Assembly (NCBI GenBank): GCA_964019415.1
Contig: OZ025873.1
Coordinates: 5,277,022-5,341,021 of the forward strand
Reading direction: 5' to 3'
DNA length: 64,000 nt
Source: Ianthella basta
Taxonomy: Eukaryota > Porifera > Demospongiae > Verongiida > Ianthellidae
Of this stretch, positions 1 through 11,006 are shown piece after piece (positions within the stretch are counted from its first letter, which is position 1; each line of letters starts with the position of its first letter). The position numbers were made by a program, and so were the translations under genes. The notes under the pieces were generated by a model, which saw nothing but the letters and a program-made list of their open reading frames with translations, ran no database searches and was not told the origin of the DNA.

Positions 1-990
1 GCCTCTACCTCTCCTGAAGCCACCCTGTTCTTTTACAACCAACTTGTATTCTTCTACCACAGTAGTCAGCCTCTCCTTTAGGATGTGACAAAAGATCTTA
101 CACACCACTGAGGTTAATGCAATTCCTCTAAATCTGTCTGCCACACACACAAACCACCACACTGCTTTTTGGGAACTGGAACCACCATACTTCTTCGCCG
201 TTCCAAAGGGGTCATACCACTATCCCACAAACTTTGAACTAGACAAACTGCAGATCTCTTAAAACATCAGCCATCATCATTCAAAGTGAGAAACCATCCT
301 TCCCAGGCACTGCTTCTTTTCTCACCTGAGAAAAGATCAGATCCACTTCCTCCTGAAGTATAGGAATATCCAACCAACTACCCAGTTCAGATTGAACGTT
401 TTCTCCACTGCAACCTGTTGGCCGCAGAACATCAGATTCATCTCCATTGTTAGGATCACCTTGTTCAGTTTCACCACCCAACAGAGATGTAAATAAATAT
501 AAGACCTCCACACCTCCACAGCATCATACCCAGTTTTGACCTCACCCTGGTTGTCTTATACCTCTTCCAAGTTAGCCTTGAGTTTACCCTTATTGGACAA
601 ACCAACAGAACAAACTCTTTTCCAAAACCCATTGGAGCAGGCATTCTCTTCCAACTTCATTCTCAGCCTAGGTTCATATTCTCTCTTTGCTCTTTGCACT
701 GCTCTAAGATAAGGCCTCCATTTCTCCAAATACACCTTCCTCTTCTTCCTGTTCTCTTCTCTAGGCTGACTTTGCAACCATGCTGACTCAGACTTTCGAA
801 CCGACCTCCTCATCACAGTTGTATACAAACCATGCCTGACTTTTCTTGTGCCTACTCCTTACCGCCACCAATCCACTCACCATCAGCTCCATCAAGCTTG
901 CATTGACAGCATCCAGCTTCACGTGATCACCATTAACCAATCTAAGCTCCTCAATAATCTGATCTATGGCAGAGCCCTCACCCAACAATT
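1..990 (-). pseudogene. Decayed non-LTR retrotransposon (LINE) reverse transcriptase fragment
   Basis: The minus strand reads as pieces of a LINE polyprotein in several frames. At 1-145 it gives a stretch with 'LTSVVCKIFCHILKERL' followed by 'EQGGFRRGRG', which is the characteristic RT region of LINE ORF2 proteins. At 281-511 it gives 'VRKEAVPGKDGF', matching the block just before the RT core. At 556-828 there is a basic segment that suits the linker between endonuclease and RT. The order on the minus strand is correct (linker, pre-RT block, RT), but stops and frame changes separate the pieces, so the copy is dead. It runs off the left edge of the window, so the catalytic YxDD region cannot be seen. 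I am confident of LINE origin but cannot name the clade. Confidence 0.75.
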
Positions 991-1406
991 AGACCCACAC
1001 ACTAAATGCATGCATGGGTGATCAAACAGGCAGAAGAAGATTATGTTCATATTTTTTTATAACAACTACAGATACTTTAAAACCTTTGCACCCACAGGGA
1101 CTAAGGGGCAAGGATAATGTAATAGTTAACTCTGCATACTTGTCTGATAACATGTCCAATTGGAATTTATTGTATAATTAATAATTATTATGATGACATA
1201 CTAAACTATCAATCACTGAAAGCAAAAGCAAAAATGTGAGCTCTTGTCTTCCTTCTAAACTATATAATGGGATTAACACTATTGCTAGGTAATGCCTAAT
1301 GTATTCTAACTCTAAGTCAACAGCTAATTATGACTACATTTATACTAGCTAGTATCACTTCCAGATGATAGTCCATGGCTTATATTCCTTGCATGAGAAG
1401 CAGTCC
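991..1406. other. AT-rich spacer downstream of gene A
   Basis: No coding or RNA gene seen. The part from about 1195 is duplicated at about 23615-23850, where it again lies next to the 3' end of a gene A-like sequence, so it belongs to the segmental duplication. Confidence 0.6.
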
Positions 1407-2183
1407 TCAAGCCGAGCTGTGACAGGTAGTGCACTGCAGCATCTGTGGCAAGGAGTTGATAGCTGAGAATACCTCAGAGCAAGTTACACTTCCAGAGATA
1501 ACTCCCTTGCTAAGGAATATCTTCTCTATTGCATATGCTTTCATATTAATATCAGCAATGACTCTTCCCAGTAGGCTCCATGTGTTGCATTCTCCTTGTC
1601 CCAAAGAATCCAAGAGGTTAGTCGTGTTCAACTGATAAGACAGTGCAGAGTCTGCAACTTCGTGCATGCACTGCTCTGAAAGCAGGTACATCTCAATCTG
1701 GTATTGCAGGCTCACCACAAACATAGTCAACATGTCCAGTTTAGCACCATTTGCAGCTGTTGTATTCCCCTTCACCACTGCAACCAGGAGTCTGTACATG
1801 TAGCTAAGGTGCTGCATACTCCAGAAGTGATTGGAGATTTGCATCAGTTCAGTCGGGAGCTCTGTTTTATTTGTACCTGGTGTCACTGCAACGGTTGAAC
1901 AATCACTCCATCCCTCAAGTTCGGATATCTTGATAGTTTGGTCCATGCCATCCACCAGATCTTTAGTGAATGATGTAATGTAGAAAGCATCCGTTCGTAT
2001 CCTGTTAGCCACTGCTTCTCTATCCAAGCTGAGCAGAGTCCTGCACCGTGGAAGGAGATGTACCTCTGGTGTTCTCACCCTGCGACCAGCTGGTAGGGCT
2101 CCTCCTGGTTGAAGTTGTAGAGCAAGTGCCACAGTAAGCATGAGGACTGGGTAAGGCAGTCTCTTGGTAGTGCAAGGGAGCAT
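1407..2183 (-). CDS. Secreted helical protein, gene A (four-helix cytokine-like family)
   Basis: An intronless gene of 258 codons. I place the start at the Met of 'MLPCTTKRLPYPVLML' because a classic signal peptide follows (hydrophobic core 'VLMLTVALALQL', then 'GGALPAG') and because this Met is shared by genes B and C. The open frame continues upstream only through a leader minisatellite. The mature chain has cysteines in 'LPRCRTLL', 'WSDCST', 'SEQCMH', 'GECNTW' and 'VTCSEV', plus two near the C-terminus. N-glycosylation sequons are NKT, NTT and NTTN. Four long amphipathic helical stretches are visible: A after CRTLL, B around 'HFWSMQHLSYMYRLL', C around 'LDMLTMFVVSLQYQIEMYL', D around 'SLLGRVIADINMKAYAIEKI'. 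This up-up-down-down-like spacing with disulfides resembles LIF/IL-6-type cytokines. I have no database match, so the function is inference; an unrelated helical secreted effector is the main alternative. Paralogues are at 7571-8338 and 19491-20258. Confidence 0.75.
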   Translation of the reverse strand: MLPCTTKRLPYPVLMLTVALALQLQPGGALPAGRRVRTPEVHLLPRCRTLLSLDREAVANRIRTDAFYITSFTKDLVDGMDQTIKISELEGWSDCSTVAVTPGTNKTELPTELMQISNHFWSMQHLSYMYRLLVAVVKGNTTAANGAKLDMLTMFVVSLQYQIEMYLLSEQCMHEVADSALSYQLNTTNLLDSLGQGECNTWSLLGRVIADINMKAYAIEKIFLSKGVISGSVTCSEVFSAINSLPQMLQCTTCHSSA

Positions 2184-2221
2184 TGCTGCAATGAACGTCT
2201 CTGAACCAGTCGTAGTGGATA

Positions 2222-2295
2222 CTTGAATCTTTGTCTTCAATCTTTGTCCTGAATCTTTGTCTTGAATCTTTGTCTTCAATCTTTGTCTTCAATCT
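2222..2295 (-). repeat. 5'-leader minisatellite of gene A, about 13-bp unit
   Basis: About six head-to-tail copies of a unit reading AATCTTTGTCTTG/C on the plus strand. The same repeat precedes genes B and C with fewer copies. The unit is not a multiple of three, so it is unlikely to be coding. Confidence 0.8.
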
Positions 2296-2335
2296 TGCAT
2301 GCAAGACTTGTTGCGGACCTGCAGGCGATGTTAGT

Positions 2336-2344
2336 CCTTTTATG
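2336..2344 (-). promoter_or_regulatory. TATA-like box of gene A
   Basis: CATAAAAGG on the minus strand, followed by GACTAA/GC. The same element lies at the same relative place upstream of genes B and C, about 120-160 bp before the start codon, which fits a TATA box with a short 5' leader. Confidence 0.55.
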
Positions 2345-2391
2345 CCCTTGATGGCAGATCTACTTTTAGAGAATAGGAACAACATATGCAA

Positions 2392-3300
2392 TGAATGCCA
2401 ATAACTACGGGAATCACCTTAGAGCTTCCTCTATGACGTAAGCCGTTGCTACGAACGAGCCACAGCGAACAGTCAATTGTATTACATAATACATATAATT
2501 ATAGATTTCTATTTTTTGTACATTTATATATAGGAAATAAACTGACAGAGAACAATAGGGGTACAGGGATGGTGTGGTGTCCCAATAATGCTCCATGCAT
2601 CTGACAAGACATTCAGAAGCAAGGAGCTGCGTATATAGGGCAGAGAAGTATTAGTGCACTGAACACTACACAGACATGACTGGACTACCTTGTACTTATA
2701 AAAGAATTCCTAACACTTTGTCAGTGAATTTCCTGTGTTAGGCATCATATCTCAGAGCTCTCCACAAACATCATGTACAGATAGAGACATGGTATTACGT
2801 ATTCTTAAACATGCATCAGGAATTCCTTTCAAATACAAGCTGGTTGCAAATTACAATTGGTGTTGTGCTTACAGTCACAACTCCTGAGGAACATAGCCCA
2901 CTGAACATGCTGTAGGACAGGCCAAACCTTTGTCCCATGTCTTACAATTTGCACACTACAGCTGATAGTAGAAGCAGAATATGGTAAATGATCAAGGTTG
3001 CTTTCTACATGACTGCATATTTTGCAAAGAAGTAAGTTTAACCTACATGGCATGCAACCACGCTTGGCCAATGGACATCTATTTTTACTGATTTTCAATC
3101 CTACATATGTAGGAATAGTACTGCTCTTCCATCGTATAACAGCACACAAACAACCACTATCATTCTTACATGGACAATTCTGACTTGCTGTGAGGCATGT
3201 GTACAAGGTCTGCATGCTTTGAACCAGAAATGATATATTAAATGAAAGCACCAATAGAATGTCATGGAATGCCAACCTATGGCACACAAGGCAGCAACAG
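2392..3300. other. Spacer with no supported gene
   Basis: Contains a 191-codon minus-strand open frame (2829-3404) that overlaps the Penelope-like fragment in antisense and has no signal peptide, recognisable domain or conserved duplicate. I do not call it a gene. Confidence 0.5.
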
Positions 3301-3312
3301 TGAGGACATCTG

Positions 3313-3726
3313 ATGAGCAGAGCCAGTGCACTATTGACCGATGGTGTGGAACGTGTTGCAGAGGTGAAGAGAGTTGTAGAGGCACTGAAAGAATGGCTAC
3401 CCACTGAGTTTCATCAGCATGCACACAGTGCGCAGACTCCCACACCAGCAGAAGGTTACCAGAGACTACCAAGGACCAGCCTGACCCTTCCCTACATTGG
3501 TGGTCTGTCTGTGATAATCAGAAGGATCCTTGGACCTCTGGACATCAAGGTAGTCTTCCGCCCACACAGTACCCCTGAGACACCAGCTAGTACAGCCTAA
3601 GGATCCTGTACTCATGGATCAGTGCACAGGAGTTGTATACCAAATCCCCTACTCGGAATGCCCTAAGGTGTATTTCGGACATTCTGGCCGAACCCTGCAT
3701 CACCACCTGACTGAACACAGACAGGT
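3313..3726 (+). pseudogene. Penelope-like element fragment with GIY-YIG endonuclease region
   Basis: The first frame gives 'LTLPYIGGLSVIIRRILG' and 'DIKVVFRPHST', the segment that lies between the RT and the endonuclease in Penelope-like elements (PLEs). After a frame change near 3590 it continues as 'PKDPVLMDQCTGVVYQIP' and 'KVYFGHSGRTLHHHLTEHR'. This is the GIY-YIG nuclease signature: GVVY stands for GIY, YFG for YIG, followed by the conserved Arg and His. The frameshift and missing RT show that it is a dead remnant. The match stops at an EHRQ/GTAAGT junction at 3726, which looks like a splice donor; PLEs are known to keep introns. The matching C-terminal part of a PLE is found at 10120-10278. 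Confidence 0.75.
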
Positions 3727-3771
3727 AAGTGCACTTTGGAACCTTATTTAGCTCCATGTAGCCAAAAGGTT

Positions 3772-5765
3772 TTAAAGACACAGTTCGCCAAGCTGTTATA
3801 CATGCAGACTAGAAGAGATTATATTTGAGTCATTCTTATTGACAATGTTCATATTATTATATTTGTGGAATAAGTATTGGGTACCTTAATTTCAAATTTT
3901 GGTAGCTGGAGCTGTATTAATTTGCATTTTTGAAAGTCCAGGATTGGTGAATCAATTTTACCAATTTTCAAGGTTTTTGTGCAGAGCCTATACATAATTT
4001 TAGCAAGAACAATTTTAGCACTTTCTCACCACCCTGTGTATTTGCTAATATTAGTGCCTGTTATAATAAGTAGCTATAAGGTAATCAGCAACTAGCACTT
4101 TTGTGAGGTAGTGTTCTAAGGTAAGATCAGGAATGCACCGACAGTGTTCCGACTGATCAAAGCATCTGAAGTTCTAGCTCTCAGAATGCATCCCTAGAAA
4201 GAATAGATATCTTTCCTAATGCAGCCTAATGTTGGGAAACTTCATCACTAGGAAATATGACGTGTAAAATGCCTTTCAACCACCCCTGGTATCACATTTC
4301 TGCATAGCTTCAATGATTATATAGTCTTGTGTGAAGCCTTACCAATGAGGTATTTCTCTAAAATGTATACCACTTTAATAGAAGAGATACGTAACAGATA
4401 CATGGCTGCTCATATCAGTTGACATCACAGCAGCTAACCACAGTGCTCCATAGCTCTGTCTCATTTTGTGGAATAAGTCAAGTGATATGATGAATTATTT
4501 GACATTCAGCATCATGACTAAGAACAGATATAAGAATCATTTAATTCATGTCATAAGGCTACAAAGAACAGCCTATCAAACTATTACATGGACAGCAAAT
4601 ATGAGAAATGCAAAGTTCAGCAAGTTTCTCTGAGGTAACAAGGTGTCCTATGTGCATGTGAAAGAAACGCTTTATCAAGGAGCAAACATCACAGCTTGCT
4701 TCATGTACATACTATTGGCCAAGGTGAGTCAGAAATTAACGCATTTGATGAGGTGGTAATCTAAGGAAGCAATGTCATCACATATGAAAAACAGTATGTT
4801 CAAAAAGCAGCGTCTGCAAAGCCAATTAATCACCCAATGTTTCTGTGTGCTTCATTAGATTGTAAAATTTATTGCTACGTACATTGGTGTGATACCTTGT
4901 CAGTAAGCCGGAGTTCATGAGAAAGTTGTCAAGTGTCTGATTAATAACTGTCAAATATTGTATATAGTTTGTAATCTGTTTCCCATCCATTTCCCTTCTA
5001 AATTTCAGTTACCATTTCATTCAAGTACCTACCAAAGATGTACAGTCATCCATTTCCATGCAAACATGAGACACTTTCGTGATTGCTTCTTGGGGATGCA
5101 TGACATAGAGACTTAGCTTAATGTCACTTCTTTGTTAATGCATGGTGAGTAGGCAAATGCAATAGGTGACTAAATAGAACGAGCACCTAGGAAGGTCAAT
5201 AACCTTCCTTTGATGTTGTCTGGTGTTCCATGTGAGCTAAACACCTGATCAATGAATAATGTGCACCATTTTCTTCAATGAAACAGCTACATAGTACTGC
5301 AAAGGCAGCTTTCTGATAGATGAAAGCATTCAAGGTTCAGTTCTCTGAAATGCATCACTTGAAAGCATGTAAATTATTCCTGTACATGTTGCAGCATCTG
5401 AAGTTGTATCTAGGGAAACCTCATCCTTAAGAAATATGAGAAAAATAAAGCCATATCTCTTGTATCACATTTCTATGTACATTACATCATTCACTTATCA
5501 TGTCTTACGTCAAAGCCTTATCAATTGAGTATTATACCACAAAGTATATACATATGACACATAATACATAATTATATATATATATAGAAGTTATATAATT
5601 GTCACAGTGCTATATTAGAAAGTAAGGCGATAACATGCAAGGTACTGCACTTTCCAATTCTGTTCTTAGTTCTCCAGCATCCCTATAAGACATGCAACTT
5701 ATTCCTGTCCCATTAACGGCATTTGAAGGCGTGTTCTTGGGAGTTGTTATCAAGTAGCAATGACT
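3772..5765 (+). repeat. Segmental duplication block R1, copy 1
   Basis: Nearly the same sequence occurs at 12948-13794 plus 18401-19350 (interrupted by the gypsy element) and, shortened, at 24163-24960. No conserved reading frame is seen. The junction at about 4727-4735 (GTCAGAAATTAACG) is the empty site for the gypsy insertion found in copy 2. Confidence 0.85.
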
Positions 5766-7060
5766 TCAAGCTGATTAAAATCCTATTGTTCAATCCATAT
5801 TACATGCATTGTATGCCATTCACACTTGTGTGATGCTGTGCCAGTAAGTCAGGGTGCATGCACTGGAAAGCTAGAAAATCTCTGCAGGATATGATTGAAT
5901 TAATTACCCTTTCCTTTCTAAACCAGAGTTACCCTTACAGACTGTATGTATGCCACTTCAACAGCGCCTTACAAAGATATAGGTGAATAGATCGTGAGTA
6001 ATGACGTAGCAGAATATATCAACAATTTATTGCAGGAAGTTTTGGCCATGTAGGCATTCATGGCCGAAATGCAGTGCAACTGTTGTAGATTCAACTATGT
6101 TATTGCTTACAATGCATTTGCCTATAATGAATAACACAGCAATGAGCATCTATTATACCCTTGCATGCATAAATAATTTTAGTGAGAGTGTGGCCAAACA
6201 ATTAGTCCTATATTCTATAGCATTATACACTTCCTCTAGAAATGCAGAAAAATGGCAGGCTTAGAGCATGTTTCCCAAGATTACAACCACAAATGCTCCA
6301 ATTGGAAAGAGTTGGCTACATGCATGCTTTGTGTGAACAAAGATCTGAATCTGAAGTACCATTTATTATCATGTCATACATATGTATACGTTGGCTGAAA
6401 GCTGAATCTGACATGTTTTTCTGCCACTTTCATATAGTAATATGACACTTGCATTACTTCCCTATCTGTGTCCTACATTTTAGGATAATACCCAACAGAG
6501 AGGCATCACACTAATGTGACATGCCAAGAATATGATGTAATGTGCAGCAAGATGTGATACATTTAAGTGGTTACTTGGTTTTGAAGCCATTGTCACATCC
6601 TATATTACTTAATGACAACCTTTCCCAAGAATCGTAACTTCAAACGCTTCAACAGGAAAGATTTACATGCTTTCTAGTGAAGCAGTCTAGAGAACTAAAT
6701 CTTCAAATGCTTGATATTCTAGATGTTGGCAACTTCATGCCTGGGCAGGGCTGATCTCACCTTAGAAAATAGTATAATATTATATATATCTCAAGTTAAG
6801 CTGATTGCTCCTATATATTTGAGGAATTTGACCTCAAAGGAGACCTGGTTAGCTAGGTCAAAGTAAAGAGCCCCAACCTAACGAGGTGCTAGGTCCTAAC
6901 TGCTACTGTAGTTGACAGTCAGTCAGTCATCTGGCCAGGTCATTCAGCTTTCAGCATTTAGCCTGATGCACACAAGACTTCTCAACACTTAGCCATGATC
7001 ACTGCTTCATGCTCAATATATGTTACACGCAATTAAACCTCCAACTACATATGCAGTATA
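5766..7060. other. Spacer with dispersed repeat units, no gene seen
   Basis: Holds one plus-orientation copy of the roughly 140-bp dispersed repeat (about 6595-6715). The stretch 6500-6715 is also closely repeated at 25900-26105. Confidence 0.6.
6595..6715 (+). repeat. Dispersed roughly 140-bp repeat, example copy
   Basis: Diagnostic pieces are GTTTCCCAAGA, AGGAAAGATT, TTCTAGTGATGCAT and CCAGAGAACTAAA. Further plus-orientation copies lie near 10622-10770, 12535-12660, 21045-21175, 23460-23605, 26000-26105 and 29755-29920. Reverse-orientation copies lie near 4140-4275, 5305-5440, 9560-9720, 13195-13320, 24515-24625, 24640-24770 and 19150-19260. All are in the left half of the window. Confidence 0.7.
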
Positions 7061-7079
7061 CATACCATTACCAGGAAAC

Positions 7080-7290
7080 AACATTTTCCCAGGCCGGTCT
7101 AAACGCCTATTTGGACATGGTTTCCTTGGTATTAAGTTTGTGAAGGAGAAAGAGAGAAGTGGCAAGCAGGTTAATGCAACGGAGAAGACTGGAAATCTAG
7201 CTGAAAAAATGCCAAGAGAAGTGGAAGGAAGAAGGCCCAGGGGAACACCTAGGAAATGATGGAGACATGAATTTTGACTCAAGAATTATT
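7080..7290 (+). pseudogene. Possible LINE C-terminal remnant
   Basis: The frame 7020-7259 ends with 'EGRRPRGTPRK', a pattern like the tail of many LINE ORF2 proteins (GRRPxGRPRKRW). It is followed at about 7380 by an AATAATGATTATGATGATT tail like simple LINE 3' ends. No RT is present, so this is a weak call. Confidence 0.35.
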
Positions 7291-7488
7291 TTGCTAGTTA
7301 ATATCTGTTAGCTATAGCTATTAACACGTACTTCTTAGTTCTAGAACAACCCTCAGTCTGGTGATACATGTTGTGTTCCTAAATAATGATTATGATGATT
7401 CCTTGGCATTGGTCTATAATTGTTACATAGTACATACCACCAAATGCATATGAAACGGAGAATTTCATATAAAAATAGTAATTATAAT

Positions 7489-7494
7489 TTTATT
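7489..7494 (-). terminator. Poly(A) signal of gene B
   Basis: AATAAA on the minus strand, about 75 nt beyond the gene B stop codon. The equivalent place after gene C has ATTAAA. Confidence 0.45.
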
Positions 7495-7570
7495 ATTCTA
7501 GTAAGAGTAAAATATTATTGTGCTTCAAAAATATTACTTTTCTACACTGTTTGAAGCTACTACTGTACAT

Positions 7571-8338
7571 CTAGTTGCACTGCATACGCATGCCACTTGG
7601 CAAGGAGTTGAGAGCTGAGAGAGCATTAGAGCAAGTCAGTACACTTTCAGAGATAACTCCCTTGCTACGGTATATCTTCTCTATTGCATTTGCTGCTATA
7701 TTAATATCATAAATGACTCTTCCCAGTAGGCTCCACGTGTTGCATTCTCCTTGTCCCAAAGAATCAAACAGGTTAGTCGTGTTCAACTGATGGGACATAA
7801 CAGAGTCTGCAACTTGGTGTGTGCACTGCTCTGAATGCAGGTACATCTCAATCTGGTATTGCAGGCTCACCACAAACATATTCAACATGTCCAGTTTAGC
7901 ACCATTTGCAGCTGTGGTATTCCCCTTCACCGCTGCCACCAGGAGTCTGTACATGTAGCTAAGGTGCTGCATACTCCAGAAATGATTGGAGATTTGCATC
8001 AGTTCAGTCGGGATCTCTGTTTCGTATGAAAAAGATGTCACTGCAATGGTTGAACAATCACTCCATCCCTCAAGTTCGGATATCTTGATAGTTTGGTCTA
8101 TGCCACCGAACAGTTCTATAGTGAATGATGTGATGTGGAAAGCATTCGTTCGTATCCTGTTAGCCACTGCTACTCTATCCAAGCTGAGCAGTGTCCTGCA
8201 CCGTGGAAGGAGATGCACCTCTGGTGTTCTCACCCTGCGACCAGCTGGTAGGGCTCCTCCTGGTTGAAGTTGTAGAGCAAGTGCCACAGTAAGCATGAGG
8301 ACTGGGTAAGGCAGTCTCTTGGTAATGCAAGGGAGCAT
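7571..8338 (-). CDS. Secreted helical protein, gene B (four-helix cytokine-like family)
   Basis: Intronless, 255 codons, starting 'MLPCITKRLPYPVLML'. The architecture is that of gene A: signal peptide ending near 'GGALPAG', helix A from 'RTLLSLDRVAVANRI', an inter-helix loop with 'GWSDCST', helix B 'HFWSMQHLSYMYRLL', helix C 'LDMLNMFVVSLQYQIEMYL' ending at 'SEQC', and helix D 'CNTWSLLGRVIYDIN'. Six cysteines (RCR, DCS, EQC, GEC, LTC, MQC) could form three disulfides. Compared with gene A, the C-terminus ends 'SGMRMQCN' instead of a CTTC tail. The AB loop carries 'SFSYETEIP' where gene A has a glycosylation site. All three copies keep an open frame despite many substitutions, which suggests selection on the protein. 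Function is unknown; cytokine-like is a structural inference. Confidence 0.75.
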   Translation of the reverse strand: MLPCITKRLPYPVLMLTVALALQLQPGGALPAGRRVRTPEVHLLPRCRTLLSLDRVAVANRIRTNAFHITSFTIELFGGIDQTIKISELEGWSDCSTIAVTSFSYETEIPTELMQISNHFWSMQHLSYMYRLLVAAVKGNTTAANGAKLDMLNMFVVSLQYQIEMYLHSEQCTHQVADSVMSHQLNTTNLFDSLGQGECNTWSLLGRVIYDINIAANAIEKIYRSKGVISESVLTCSNALSALNSLPSGMRMQCN

Positions 8339-8380
8339 TGCTGCAATGACCGTCTCTGAACCAGGTGTAGTGAATACTTG

Positions 8381-8440
8381 AATCTTTGTCTTGAATCTTT
8401 GTCTTGAATCTTTGTTTTGAATCTTGTCTTTGGAGCCTTG
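8381..8440 (-). repeat. 5'-leader minisatellite of gene B
   Basis: About four copies of the same 13-bp AATCTTTGTCTTG unit found before gene A. Confidence 0.8.
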
Positions 8441-8465
8441 TTACTGATCTGCAGGCTATGCTAGT

Positions 8466-8474
8466 CCTTTTATG
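8466..8474 (-). promoter_or_regulatory. TATA-like box of gene B
   Basis: CATAAAAGG followed by ACTAGCAT on the minus strand, 128 nt before the ATG and conserved with genes A and C. Confidence 0.55.
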
Positions 8475-8739
8475 CAAACTTGATGGAGGATCTACTTTTA
8501 GATTTCCTAATCTATGTTTTATGTTCATATCATGCAAAGGCATTGTATAAGTATTTAATACATATCTTTTTCCAAGAATAGGAACTACAAATGTCATATA
8601 CAATAATTGACAAATGATGAAATCACCGTAGAGGGCAGTTGATAGAGTTCTTTTATGCACATACGTTGATTCAATCTGTGAAACAGTTCAGCAGTCACGC
8701 AGTTGCCAATAACTATTCAAATGAATGCATTCAAATTAC

Positions 8740-10020
8740 TATCCTAATTTGCATTTAATAAGGCAGGTTCCATAGAATTGACACACCATGGCATTTTACA
8801 AGTCCAAGTATATAGTCACTCACACACTCCATGCAGTCTTTGCCTATAGTACATAGTTTGCTGGTCTGCATATGCCAACTGTTAGTTGAATTCGCACTTG
8901 AGCTCAATCATGTGGCCGCATTACATATGAAACAAACATGGCACATACAATTCACTCTTACAACAAGATAATATAATGATGTGTGGTGTCAATTGGTCTT
9001 TTCTAGTGAAAAATTTCTCTTTCCTTTTTAACTGCCTTCTTCTCATTTTGTCCACCACTGCATGCCTCCTGGCTTATACTTACAATCAATTGCATAATGC
9101 AGAATATACTAGGCAGACATGCATATGGCAACCATCACGATCATCCCTCCCCCCCTTTCATGCATATACATGTACTTCACATACTTCACATACAACCATA
9201 ACCATGCTGTCCTGGAAGCAGCCTTCTCATTGTTGGCCTTTAGTCTTCAATCACCCTAATACCAATATAACATTGGTATTTTGGAGATCTGCATGAAGTG
9301 CTATATATATAAGCTATAACAAGGTACACAAGCACATTGTTTTATATTGCTGCACATCATATTGCAGCTACCGTAACTGTAGTGCTCTGTAACTTAAATT
9401 TTCCTTCATTTGTTCAATTAGGTATAATTGCCATTTATAAGCACCGCAGAGATGATGAAAACATTTTCATCTCTGCACGGTGGTTTTAAGAAACAACCAG
9501 GAAGTGTAGGTGTACACAGACGAGCTTGCTTGTGAGCTATAGTGTCCTAGGTTGAGATCAGGACTGCATAGACAGCGTTCTGATAGATTAAAGCATGCAT
9601 TTGAGATGTAATTCTACGAAATGCATCACTAGAAAGGAACATGTGGGTCTTTCCTTTTGAAGCACTGTGTTTGTAATCTCCGGAAACCTCATCACTACTG
9701 AAGATGAAAAGCAGCAATGACTTCAGAACCAATTGCCAACTATTGTATCACCTTTTCTTGTACATTACTTCATATGTTTGGCATGTCACTTTTGTGTGAA
9801 TTGTCAGTTGGGTATTACCCTAAATGTATGACGGAAATGATAAGATTGTCGTGTTAAAGTGATGGACATCTCGTGCATACATATGCATTATAAGACAATT
9901 ATTGTAAAACATTTTCACTTGCATAATTAAGATTATACCATGTAGCCATTTCCACAGCTCCAGCCAATATGCAAACTATGGCATGGCACATATAGTGCAC
10001 TGCATATAGATCAACTCTGC
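8740..10020. other. Spacer, no supported gene
   Basis: AT-rich; contains a reverse-orientation dispersed repeat unit near 9560-9720. A 106-codon plus-strand frame at 8976-9296 has hydrophobic stretches but no domain, no conserved copy and no clear gene signals. Confidence 0.5.
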
Positions 10021-10119
10021 TGCATGCAGTCCACGCCTCAATGCTTCAATGCATGTGTTGCAGTCATTATGGACCTGAGCATCCACAGAGGAATGGATCT
10101 CTTCTCAAGTGTTGTTTGT

Positions 10120-10278
10120 GTTCTCCAGGTTGACCTGTCAAAGGCGTCAGTGATTGACTACCATCCGCACACCCAGACCCGATGCTTGCTAGAGTCTTGG
10201 CACATTCAACACCAGCAAGCCCCTCTCAACAGAGAGAGGGGCCCCATGCCAGGGCTCTATGCAACCCTTCTGGATTGA
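10120..10278 (+). pseudogene. Penelope-like element C-terminal coding fragment
   Basis: The frame gives 'VIDYHPHTQTRCLLESWHIQ' and 'QQAPLNRERGPMPGLYATLL' followed by a stop. The pattern 'LESWHI..Q...LNR..G..P..Y..LL' is the usual C-terminal end of PLE proteins after the GIY-YIG domain. A CTCCAG acceptor-like site immediately precedes it, and the companion fragment at 3313-3726 ends at a donor-like site. About 20 residues expected between them are not found, so I treat them as separate remnants. The hammerhead-like motif at 10435-10490 lies in what would be the PLE 3' untranslated end. Confidence 0.7.
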
Positions 10279-10434
10279 TTCATGTAACCGCCCATCCGTT
10301 ATTAGTATTATTTCATTTTCACTTATTATTTTAACCCCCTTTTCCGGTTAGAGACATTGCATGATGTATGCTTATTCCTGTAAACACCAGTGCCTCACGT
10401 GACCACCCCCCTATTTATGCACATACTTGTAAGT

Positions 10435-10490
10435 GTCATTGTAATCACTGATGAAGGCAGCCGTAGCGCTGCCGAAACGTCTGATATCTG
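10435..10490 (+). ncRNA. Hammerhead-ribozyme-like motif
   Basis: Reads CTGATGA, then A, then stem GGCAGC/GCTGCC with a short loop, then GAAAC and GTC. This is the hammerhead core order (CUGAUGA, stem II, GAAA, short ACGU stem III, cleavage-site GUC). ATCA before the core pairs with TGAT after GTC as stem I. Penelope-like elements are known to carry hammerheads with very short stem III. The odd feature is one extra A between CUGAUGA and stem II, which may weaken or abolish cleavage. Confidence 0.45.
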
Positions 10491-10990
10491 ATCCCCTTTG
10501 GCTAGTGTCTTTTAGAAATATCAGCACTCTGACATATTGACAATACTGCTCCCTAAATTGGCAAGCAGGCAGGTATGTAGTAATGTACACTGGAGTGTGA
10601 TACATACAGTAGGTCGGTAAAACTGGTTTGAAGCCATTGCCATTTCCCTAACTTCTTAGTGACTAATGAGACTTCCTATACACTTTACAACTCATAATGC
10701 TTCAATAGGAAAGAATCATGTTCATACTTTCCAGTAATGAGTTCCAGAGAATTTAAACCTCGCATTCTTTCTTCTATCGGAAAGCTCACTGGCATAAATT
10801 AGCTGATATCACCTTAGCTGCTGCATACCACATATATATAGCTCATACATAAATAGCACTCCGGATCTTCAAAATGCCATGCTAAGAGCATCTTAAGACT
10901 AAAGGCTAATAAAATGGGAAGACTGTTTCAACAACTGGTATACTGTGTCTGAAGTGTATAAGCACATGTCTTCATGTGTGTGTGTGTATT

Positions 10991-11006
10991 GGGGGGGGGG
11001 GGGGGG
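10991..11006. repeat. Poly-G tract
   Basis: A run of 16 G next to a short TG repeat. Confidence 0.9.

Noticed and set aside
2829-3404. 191-codon minus-strand open frame
   Set aside because: No start context, signal peptide or domain; overlaps the Penelope-like fragment in antisense and has no conserved copy.
8976-9296. 106-codon plus-strand frame with hydrophobic segment
   Set aside because: No conserved copy in the duplicated units, no recognisable domain, AT-rich surroundings.
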